NCBI GenBank assembly: GCA_903850275.1
Contig: CAINLH010000098.1
Coordinates: 1-6,580 of the forward strand
Direction: 5' to 3'
DNA: 6,580 bases
Source of the DNA: an uncultured Acidimicrobium sp.
GTDB taxonomy: Bacteria; Actinomycetota; Acidimicrobiia; Acidimicrobiales; Ilumatobacteraceae
Below the pieces are notes generated by a model that worked only from the letters and a program-made list of their open reading frames with translations, searched no databases and was not told the origin of the DNA. The position numbers and the translations under genes are program-made. The number at the start of each line of letters is the position of its first letter. Position 1 is the first letter of the stretch. Of the stretch, positions 1 through 5,410 are shown one piece after another.

Positions 1-861
1 CCCGACCTGACGCTTTTCACATACCTGCATTTGTCGGCTTACCCTCAGGTTGCTGCCGCTCTGCAGAAAGCAAAGACCACATCGATCGCTTACGAAACCG
101 TGCAGATGGATGATGGCTCGCTTCCGCTTCTTGCACCGATGAGCGAAATTGCAGGACGACTTGCGACACAAGCGGGAGCACGTTTCTTGGAACGCCCTCA
201 AGGTGGTCGCGGCGTATTGATGGGTGGTGCACCAGGTGTGAAGCCCGCCAAAGTTGTCGTGATCGGCGCCGGCAATGTTGGGTACAACGCGGCGTGGATT
301 GCCGCCGGCATGCAGGCCGAAGTGGTGATCCTCGACAAGAACCTCGATCGGCTTCGCTACATCGAACAGATTTGTATCGGGCGCACCACAACACTTGCTT
401 CAAATCGAGGTGCAATCGAACGATCACTAGTCGAAGCCGACCTCGTGATTGGTGCGGTTCTGATCGCTGGAGCAAAAGCCCCGATCGTGGTGAGCGAAGA
501 CATGGTAAAGACGATGAAACCTGGCTCTGTCATTGTTGATGTTGCGGTAGACCAAGGTGGCTGCATTGAAACCACGCATGAAACAACACATACCGACCCC
601 GTTTATACAAAACATGGCGTTGTGCACTATGCAGTGGGAAACATGCCTGGGGCTGTGCCTAACACCAGCACATACGCATTAACTAACGCCACGCTTCCCT
701 ATCAAATTGAGATTGCTCGATACGGAGCCCGCGATGCCGCTATTCGCAATAATGCAATTCGACTTGGCGTGAATACGGTTGGCGGTGCGATAACAAGTGA
801 GGCTGTTGCAAGCGAATTGCAAGCAAAATATGTAGATGCGCTTGTTGCCTTACAGGGCTAG
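1..861 (+). CDS. ald: Alanine dehydrogenase, C-terminal 286 residues (5' end cut by window edge)
   Basis: NAD-dependent L-alanine dehydrogenase (EC 1.4.1.1) interconverts L-alanine and pyruvate plus ammonia in the cytoplasm. The reading frame is open from base 1, so the start lies upstream; the TTG at 31 is internal. The fragment opens with LFTYLHLS, the family's catalytic-His segment. A Rossmann NAD site GAGNVG lies at visible residues 89-94, followed by an acidic residue in VILDKN. DVAVDQGGC is at 181-189 and GNMPGAVP at 213-220, then the TSTYALTNATLPY signature. Adding 86 to visible numbers matches the M. tuberculosis enzyme: H10, D184 and N214 correspond to H96, D270 and N300, and the total of about 372 residues equals the family length. 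Residue 221 is Asn, where I recall Lys or Arg in well-known homologues. The TAG stop interlocks with the stop of the opposing zinc-ribbon gene. NAD(P) transhydrogenase alpha is related, but the TSTYALTN segment and the C-terminus favour ald. Confidence 0.96.
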   Translation, partial: PDLTLFTYLHLSAYPQVAAALQKAKTTSIAYETVQMDDGSLPLLAPMSEIAGRLATQAGARFLERPQGGRGVLMGGAPGVKPAKVVVIGAGNVGYNAAWIAAGMQAEVVILDKNLDRLRYIEQICIGRTTTLASNRGAIERSLVEADLVIGAVLIAGAKAPIVVSEDMVKTMKPGSVIVDVAVDQGGCIETTHETTHTDPVYTKHGVVHYAVGNMPGAVPNTSTYALTNATLPYQIEIARYGARDAAIRNNAIRLGVNTVGGAITSEAVASELQAKYVDALVALQG

Positions 862-1034
862 TCGCAACACGAATCTCGCCAACCACACGACCCACATTTG
901 TAGTGTGCGTGCTCTGGGTGCAGCGAAGATCCGCAATGTGGGCACTCGCTAAAAATGCCGCGCCGAGAATCGCATGCAACTGGCTGGCTAGTTGTAGCGT
1001 GATCCAGTAATTCTTGTTGGTTTGTTTGCTGCAT
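858..1034 (-). CDS. Small 58-residue zinc-ribbon protein, function unknown
   Basis: This short gene reads on the minus strand from ATG at 1034-1032 to TAG at 860-858. The first half (residues 1-28) is polar and low in complexity. The second half is a compact metal-binding module: ECPHCG at 30-35, C47-x2-C50-G51-W52, then RDSCCD at 53-58, ending the protein. This gives C31-x2-C34-x12-C47-x2-C50, the classic four-Cys zinc ribbon, plus a terminal Cys56-Cys57 pair, an extra Cys21 and His at 39, 42 and 44. Such regularity in a random frame is very unlikely. I have an impression of similar tiny CPxCG...CCx-ending proteins in actinobacterial genomes but cannot name a family or function. ATG 1034 is the only ATG after an in-frame stop; no good Shine-Dalgarno precedes it. 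Its stop shares CTAG with the ald stop, and it is divergent from the exporter with 23 bp between starts. Possible roles include nucleic-acid or protein binding, or metal sensing; none is shown by the sequence. Confidence 0.82.
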   Translation of the reverse strand: MQQTNQQELLDHATTSQPVACDSRRGIFSECPHCGSSLHPEHAHYKCGSCGWRDSCCD

Positions 1035-1057
1035 TGCCGACAGTCTTGCCTATTTCT

Positions 1058-2320
1058 ATGACCGACACCAGCACCCCCTCCGACGACAACCCGCACAAGG
1101 CGGGAACCGTTCGCGCGGCACTTGCATCACGCGATTTTCGCCTTGTTTGGTACGGAGCGTTCGCATCCAATATCGGAACATGGATGCAAAACGTGGTGCT
1201 GCCCGCATACATCTACCACCGCACGGGCAAAGCCTCGCTTGTGGGTTTGCTCATTTTCGCGCAGCTTGGCCCATTGCTCTTCCTGTCTATTCCGGCGGGA
1301 GTATTGGCCGACAAGTTCGAACGACGCAAGTGGCTCATTTCGATGCAGATTGTTCAGCTTGTTTTTTCGTTTGCGCTAGCAGTCCTTGCTCTTGGAACGC
1401 CTGCCGTGTGGATGCTGTTCCTGGCCGCACTTGGCGTGGGCATTGGAAACGCAATGAACGCACCCGCATGGTCGGCAATGTTGCCGTCACTTGTTCGACC
1501 CGAAGATCTCTCTGGTGCGCTCGCGCTCAACAGCACAGTGATCAACGGCTCGCGAGTTATCGGCCCAATCATTGTTGCGGTTTTTTCGCAATGGGGCGCA
1601 ACGACGGCGCAATTCTTTTTCGTAAACGCAGCGACGTACCTTTTCGTCATTGTCGCACTGCTCAGCGTCAATATCCCCACTTTCATTCCCGACCCGACGA
1701 AAGGCTGGCGTCGATTTACACGCGGCTTGGCAATTGCGCGACATCGACCAACTGTTCGTCGACTACTCATCACGCTGGCAACCTTTTCACTTCTCTCACT
1801 GCCATACGTTGGGCTCTTCCCAGCAGTTGCGCGTCTTAATTTTGGTATCGCCGAAGACAGCAGCACCTACAAGTGGCTGTATGCCACCTGGGGTTTTGGC
1901 GCCGCGCTCGGTGGGCTAGCCATTGGAACCACGTTTGCCCAAAGCGATAAGCGTCGCCTCATCCAATACGGCTTCGCGGGTTTTGCAGTGTCAATGCTGT
2001 GTTTTGCGTTATCGCGTTCACCACTACCCGCGTTTATCTTCGGATTCTTTCTTGGATTTGCCTACTTCTTTGCGACAACCGCAATGGTCACCGTGATCCA
2101 GAGCCGACTGGAGCCAGAAGTACGCGGGCGTGTGATGGCGCTTTGGTTTATGGCATTTGGCGGAACCGTGCCGTTAGGCAACTTGCTCTTTGGGCCACTG
2201 ATCGATCGCCATGGTTCGCAGTGGTTGCTCCTGCTCGGCAGTGCTTGGGCGCTGTTTCTTGCACGCTGGTGTGATATCAAATCGCTCGACGATGCGGCGA
2301 TTAAAAACTCAACTCGTTAA
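1058..2320 (+). CDS. MFS exporter, EntS/MFS_3-type
   Basis: A 420-residue inner-membrane transporter of the major facilitator superfamily, closest in pattern to the MFS_3/EntS group (drug or siderophore efflux by proton antiport). Features visible: a hydrophilic N-terminus (1-25), the group's FRLVWYGAFASNIGTWMQ-type first helix (27-44), the cytoplasmic loop motif A GVLADKFERRK (81-91) between helices 2 and 3, NGSRVIGP (163-170) in helix 5, a basic central loop (214-235), LEPEVRGRVMAL (351-362) and PLGNLLFGPLIDRHG (372-386) in the second half. About twelve hydrophobic segments fit a complete transporter. I chose ATG 1058; an upstream in-frame TTG at 1022 would add 12 residues that lie over the divergent gene. 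No Shine-Dalgarno is evident at either start. The 3' end overlaps murF on the opposite strand by 12 bp. The substrate cannot be deduced; nothing nearby suggests siderophore or antibiotic synthesis, so it may be a general efflux pump. Confidence 0.93.
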   Translation: MTDTSTPSDDNPHKAGTVRAALASRDFRLVWYGAFASNIGTWMQNVVLPAYIYHRTGKASLVGLLIFAQLGPLLFLSIPAGVLADKFERRKWLISMQIVQLVFSFALAVLALGTPAVWMLFLAALGVGIGNAMNAPAWSAMLPSLVRPEDLSGALALNSTVINGSRVIGPIIVAVFSQWGATTAQFFFVNAATYLFVIVALLSVNIPTFIPDPTKGWRRFTRGLAIARHRPTVRRLLITLATFSLLSLPYVGLFPAVARLNFGIAEDSSTYKWLYATWGFGAALGGLAIGTTFAQSDKRRLIQYGFAGFAVSMLCFALSRSPLPAFIFGFFLGFAYFFATTAMVTVIQSRLEPEVRGRVMALWFMAFGGTVPLGNLLFGPLIDRHGSQWLLLLGSAWALFLARWCDIKSLDDAAIKNSTR

Positions 2321-3619
2321 TTGCTCTACGAGACGTTCTAATTGCGCGATTCGCGAACCCTTCACTAACGCCGCGTCCCCCTCAATCAGCTCGCGCCCAA
2401 TCTTTACGGCTTCGGCTAGGTCAACGCCCGCGACACCGTAGGCATCGGTATTCACCGCCACTAGTTCGATTCCGAGACGTTGCGCCAACGCTGCAATTTC
2501 ACGATGTTCATGTTCGGGGTCGGCAAGTTCGGCCATGAGCCCAACGAATGCAATACGACGTTTGGCATTCATCGACTGCAGCGAGTGCAATGCGGCGGCC
2601 ATCGAAGATGGGTTCGCGTTGTACGCGTCATCAACGACTACAGCACCACTGTTATTACGTATGACGTTCATGCGCATTGGCGATAGCTGCGCTTCACGCA
2701 CCGATGCGGCAGCCAACTGCACGTCAAGCCCCATCACGCCAGCGACGGCGATTGCCGCGAGTGCATTCATCGCCATGTGTTTGCCGGGCACAGCGAGCGA
2801 AAAAGAAACGAGCCCCCAAGGCGTTGTCACGGTGACTGTTGGTCGAGCCCAATCGTCTAAATCACACGACTGCATTCGTATATCAGCAGCGGCGCTAGTG
2901 CCATACGTGAGAACCGAAGCCTTGGTGCTCCCTCGCATCGCTGCAACGCGCTCGTCATCTGCATTAAGAATTGCAGTTCCGGATGCATCCAACGCTTGCA
3001 CTAATTCGGCCTTTGCTCGCGCCACACCCTCGATACCACCAACGCGCTCCGTGTGGGCCTCGGCCACTGCTGTAACTACGCCAATATGTGGCCTTGCAAT
3101 TGCGCAGAGCCGCGAGATTTCGCCGAATCCACGCATACCCATTTCTAAGACCAGCGCTTGAACATCATCTGAGGCATTCAACACGGTGATTGGTAGGCCT
3201 TGATCATTGTTAAAAGATTTGTCACTTGCGCACACACGCAATTGATTACCCACTGCGGCCGCAATGAAATCCTTCGTCGAGGTTTTTCCGACGGAGCCCG
3301 TCACTCCGACAACGCGCCCCGCGACTTGCGCGTCCATTTTTGTTCTCCCCCACGAACCCAGCTGCAATAGAGCCTGAAGGGTGTCGTTCACCACCACAGC
3401 GGTTCGACCTTGGGGTTCGCGGCAAGTGAGATACGCGCCTGCGCCAGCCTTCAGCGCGTCCGCAATAAACTCGTGACCATCGCGCTCGGCAATGATTGGC
3501 ACGAACAACTGCCCGGGGCGAATTGAGCGCGAGTCAAAGCTGACACCTGATAAATGTGCGTTTTGACCAACGAGCACACCGTTAGTCGCTTTTGCCACAT
3601 CGGCGGCCATCAAGCGCAT
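2309..3619 (-). CDS. murF: UDP-N-acetylmuramoyl-tripeptide-D-alanyl-D-alanine ligase MurF
   Basis: MurF (EC 6.3.2.10) carries out the last cytoplasmic step of the peptidoglycan precursor pathway, adding D-Ala-D-Ala to UDP-MurNAc-tripeptide at the cost of ATP. The 436 residues match family length. The N-terminal substrate domain includes SFDSRSIRPGQLFV (27-40). The central ATPase domain has the P-loop GVTGSVGKTSTKD (105-117), SFNNDQGLP (135-143), the LEMG glutamate (E159), VAEAHTER (185-192) with H189, and RAKAEL (201-206), whose K203 is the expected carbamylated lysine. ADDE (220-223) precedes PGKHMAMNALAA (278-289) at the C-terminal domain boundary. DDAYNANPSSM (330-340) and LVKGSR (418-423) are MurF hallmarks. 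The start is ATG 3619; a second ATG three codons in is an alternative. The gene is divergent from ddl, 66 bp apart, so the enzyme making D-Ala-D-Ala and the one using it share a control region. No missing catalytic residue is seen. Confidence 0.97.
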   Translation of the reverse strand: MRLMAADVAKATNGVLVGQNAHLSGVSFDSRSIRPGQLFVPIIAERDGHEFIADALKAGAGAYLTCREPQGRTAVVVNDTLQALLQLGSWGRTKMDAQVAGRVVGVTGSVGKTSTKDFIAAAVGNQLRVCASDKSFNNDQGLPITVLNASDDVQALVLEMGMRGFGEISRLCAIARPHIGVVTAVAEAHTERVGGIEGVARAKAELVQALDASGTAILNADDERVAAMRGSTKASVLTYGTSAAADIRMQSCDLDDWARPTVTVTTPWGLVSFSLAVPGKHMAMNALAAIAVAGVMGLDVQLAAASVREAQLSPMRMNVIRNNSGAVVVDDAYNANPSSMAAALHSLQSMNAKRRIAFVGLMAELADPEHEHREIAALAQRLGIELVAVNTDAYGVAGVDLAEAVKIGRELIEGDAALVKGSRIAQLERLVEQLTS

Positions 3620-3685
3620 ATGTAAACGCTATCAAAGAAACTTTTTGACACAGCCGACCCCGTCAATTGCTAGTACCGTGTTTTC
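3620..3685. promoter_or_regulatory. Divergent murF/ddl control region with an AT-rich dyad
   Basis: This 66-bp gap must carry signals for both murF (leftward) and ddl (rightward). It is more AT-rich than its surroundings on the murF side. An imperfect inverted repeat TCAAAGAAACTTTTTGA spans 3632-3648, with 5-bp arms TCAAA/TTTGA around a 7-bp centre, which could be an operator. TTGACA at 3645-3650 is a perfect -35 consensus reading toward ddl. On the murF side, TAGCGT (3631-3626) lies 6 nt before the ATG. Neither start has a clear Shine-Dalgarno. The assignment as a promoter region follows from geometry; the individual elements are tentative. Confidence 0.5.
3671..3676 (+). promoter_or_regulatory. 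Putative -10 element for a leaderless ddl transcript
   Basis: TAGTAC, preceded by TGC (an extended -10-like TGN), ends 9 nt before the ddl ATG at 3686. RNA start about 7-10 nt downstream would fall at or next to the ATG, which explains the absence of a Shine-Dalgarno. It matches TATAAT at only three of six positions, and the upstream TTGACA at 3645-3650 is 20 nt away, longer than the usual 16-18. The same geometry (TAGTGT, 9 nt, ATG) occurs before the LysM gene. Confidence 0.35.
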
Positions 3686-4729
3686 ATGGCTTCGGCGCAA
3701 CGCATTCACGTTGTCGTTCTATTCGGCGGCCAATCCGCAGAGCACGACGTCAGTTGCGTGACTGCAGCCCATGTGATCAAGGCCCTTGATTCGACCAAAT
3801 ACGACATCACTGCCGTGGGCATCACGCGCGAAGGCAAATGGGTTGTTGCTCAACCACAAGCAGATGTGTTGGTTGCTGAAGGCGAGCCAACCTCCATCAC
3901 ACCAATTGTCGAACAGGCACGCGGCGATGCACGAACCGTCATCTTCCCGTTGTTGCACGGCCCACTTGGCGAAGATGGCACCATTCAGGGCGTGCTCGAG
4001 CTTGCAAACATTGCATACGTTGGCACGGGCGTGCTGGGCAGCGCAGTTGCCATGGACAAAGGCGTTGCCAAACAAGTGCTGCACGCAAACGGCATTCCTC
4101 AGCCAAAGTATGTCTCCCTGCGTGAAGCACATGTCAATGAGGCGGCGCTGCTTCATGCCGCCGACACACTTGGCCTGCCCGTTTTTGTGAAACCAGCCAA
4201 CATGGGCTCGTCGGTAGGAGTTTCCAAGGCCCACTCGATTGACGAAATGCGCAGCGCCGTTCAGCATGCGCTGACGTACGACGAATGGGTATTGATTGAA
4301 GAAGCAGTAGTTGGTCGAGAAATAGAAGTTGCCGTGCTTGGAAACGTGCATGCACGAGCGTCAATCCCTGGCGAGATCATCCCCGGCAACGAGTTTTACG
4401 ACTACGCCGACAAGTACATCGGCGACGGCGCCCAACTTATTGTTCCTGCAAACCTCACAGCCGACGAAGTCGAGGCCGTGCAACATCTAGCAATAGTGAT
4501 TTTCCACACGCTCCGTGCAGAAGGTATGGCCCGCGTCGATTTCTTTTACGAACAACATGGGCGCGGGTTTCTCTGCAACGAGATAAACACGATTCCTGGC
4601 TTTACACCAATATCTATGTACCCCAAGCTCTGGCAAGCATCGGGCATGTCATATCCTGCATTACTTGACGAGTTGATAATGCTTGCGCTTGATCGCTTCT
4701 CACGCAGGCGACGCAACACCGCGCATTAA
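3686..4729 (+). CDS. ddl: D-alanine-D-alanine ligase
   Basis: Ddl (EC 6.3.2.4) joins two D-alanines with ATP in the cytoplasm and supplies the dipeptide for MurF. The 347 residues carry all ATP-grasp hallmarks: LFGGQSAEHDVS (12-23) with the substrate-binding E19, LLHGPLGEDGTIQG (89-102), VFVKPANMGSSVGVS (166-180) containing the ATP lysine and the serine lid, IEEAVVGREIEVAVLG (204-219), EGMARVDFF (279-287), and the metal and substrate-binding NEINTIPGFT (298-307) followed by SMYPKLW (310-316). The omega-loop segment FYDYADKY (237-244) is the form found in D-Ala-D-Ala enzymes and not the histidine-bearing loop of VanA-type D-Ala-D-Lac ligases, so a normal D-Ala terminus is expected. A short basic tail (RFSRRRR, 337-343) follows the last helix. 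The ATG at 3686 has no Shine-Dalgarno and a -10-like box 9 nt upstream, suggesting leaderless expression. The next gene is convergent, 27 bp away. Confidence 0.97.
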   Translation: MASAQRIHVVVLFGGQSAEHDVSCVTAAHVIKALDSTKYDITAVGITREGKWVVAQPQADVLVAEGEPTSITPIVEQARGDARTVIFPLLHGPLGEDGTIQGVLELANIAYVGTGVLGSAVAMDKGVAKQVLHANGIPQPKYVSLREAHVNEAALLHAADTLGLPVFVKPANMGSSVGVSKAHSIDEMRSAVQHALTYDEWVLIEEAVVGREIEVAVLGNVHARASIPGEIIPGNEFYDYADKYIGDGAQLIVPANLTADEVEAVQHLAIVIFHTLRAEGMARVDFFYEQHGRGFLCNEINTIPGFTPISMYPKLWQASGMSYPALLDELIMLALDRFSRRRRNTAH

Positions 4730-4756
4730 ATATTTGCGGTGGGACGGGATAAGGCC

Positions 4757-5365
4757 TTACAGGCCAGATGCCGGAATGTTGATGTTTTGACCCGGAGAGA
4801 TCAAGACATCAGAACTCTGCCATCCATTTGCCGACAATAATGCGCCTAACGAAACACAGAACTTCCGGCGAATGATGTACAGCGAGTCGCCGCGAGCAAC
4901 TTGGTAAGTGCCCGCTGGTCTTGGATCGCAACCTGGGGTGCTTGGCCCTGCAGAAATATCTGGCGAAATAGGAATAGTTGGGTTGGACACCATTGCTGTT
5001 GGCGGAATCTTCAACTGCGTTCCCGCATATGGAAACTGCGCTGATGAGACAAGACCATTCCATGCCAACAATTCGGCAACGGTGATGCCAAATAGGTTGG
5101 CAACCAAAATCGGTGAATCACCTTGTCGAACGGTGTATGTCTGTTCCACGCCAACCGAGCCAGGAGGCAGTGTCGTCACGATATTTGGCAACGTCGTCTG
5201 TACAGGCGGAATGGTTTGGAAATCAGTTGGACCAACGGGGACGATGGTGGTGGCGCTTCCCGAGATCTCGGTACTGCAAGCCCCAACGAAGAAGATGGCG
5301 GCCAGCACAAGTGAGCCGTGCACTGCGGCTTTACGCGTGCGGATTGGTGCTGACGACTTTTCCAT
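4757..5365 (-). CDS. Secreted lipoprotein with two LysM domains
   Basis: A 202-residue probable cell-envelope lipoprotein. The N-terminus is a type II signal peptide: a basic n-region (K3, R9, R11, K12), a hydrophobic core (18-27) and the lipobox VGAC ending at Cys30, the expected lipidated residue. A Thr/Pro-rich, Ser-containing linker (about 31-75) leads to LysM 1 (about 76-121: YTVRQGDSPILVANLFG ... AGTQLKIP) and, after a Pro/Ser spacer, LysM 2 (about 154-198: YQVARGDSLYIIRRKF ... ISPGQNINIP). LysM binds N-acetylglucosamine glycans, so peptidoglycan binding at the outer membrane face or wall is likely. No catalytic domain (NlpC/P60, peptidase M23 or amidase) is present. Cys146 and Cys170 could form a disulfide. 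The ATG at 5365 keeps the full signal peptide; an internal GTG at codon 15 would remove the basic region. AGAAGG lies only 2 nt from the ATG, too close for normal use. The gene starts 45 bp after gltD on the same strand and faces ddl. Confidence 0.88.
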   Translation of the reverse strand: MEKSSAPIRTRKAAVHGSLVLAAIFFVGACSTEISGSATTIVPVGPTDFQTIPPVQTTLPNIVTTLPPGSVGVEQTYTVRQGDSPILVANLFGITVAELLAWNGLVSSAQFPYAGTQLKIPPTAMVSNPTIPISPDISAGPSTPGCDPRPAGTYQVARGDSLYIIRRKFCVSLGALLSANGWQSSDVLISPGQNINIPASGL

Positions 5366-5374
5366 TGCCTTCTT

Positions 5375-5380
5375 ACACTA
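5375..5380 (-). promoter_or_regulatory. Putative -10 element for the LysM lipoprotein gene
   Basis: On the minus strand TAGTGT (TAnnnT type, four of six matches to TATAAT) ends 9 nt before the ATG at 5365, inside the 45-bp gap after gltD. A transcript starting 7-10 nt downstream would be nearly or wholly leaderless. I see no good -35 at 17 nt. If real, it lets the lipoprotein be expressed separately from gltD even though read-through from gltD is also possible, since no terminator separates them. Confidence 0.35.
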
Positions 5381-5410
5381 GGCGAAACGCGTCCAAATTT
5401 GGAGGTGGGC

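Noticed and set aside
1008..1013. TAATTC as a -10 box for the MFS exporter (with RNA start near 1020 and possible TTG 1022 start)
   Set aside because: No matching -35 is present, and the hexamer lies within the zinc-ribbon coding region, so the signal is too weak to list.
740..1096. Open minus-strand frame of 118 codons covering the ald end and the gap
   Set aside because: It has no recognisable composition or motif and runs antisense to ald and the exporter start. The overlapping frame at 1034-858 gives a clear zinc ribbon and explains the gap better.
1354..1866. 170-codon minus-strand frame inside the exporter
   Set aside because: Antisense shadow of conserved transmembrane helices; no start signal or domain.
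2535..3161. 208-codon plus-strand open frame inside murF
   Set aside because: The Ser/Ala/Thr-rich translation mirrors murF codon bias; murF is intact and explains the region.
3645..3650. Perfect TTGACA as the -35 of a standard promoter for ddl
   Set aside because: At 17 nt downstream the hexamer is TGCTAG, a poor -10; the better box TAGTAC is 20 nt away. It is kept as a possible element only, not as a separate promoter call.
3719..4351. Long 210-codon minus-strand open frame inside ddl
   Set aside because: It lies wholly antisense to the fully conserved ddl gene; the translation is rich in Cys, His and Trp with no domain, as expected from a shadow frame.
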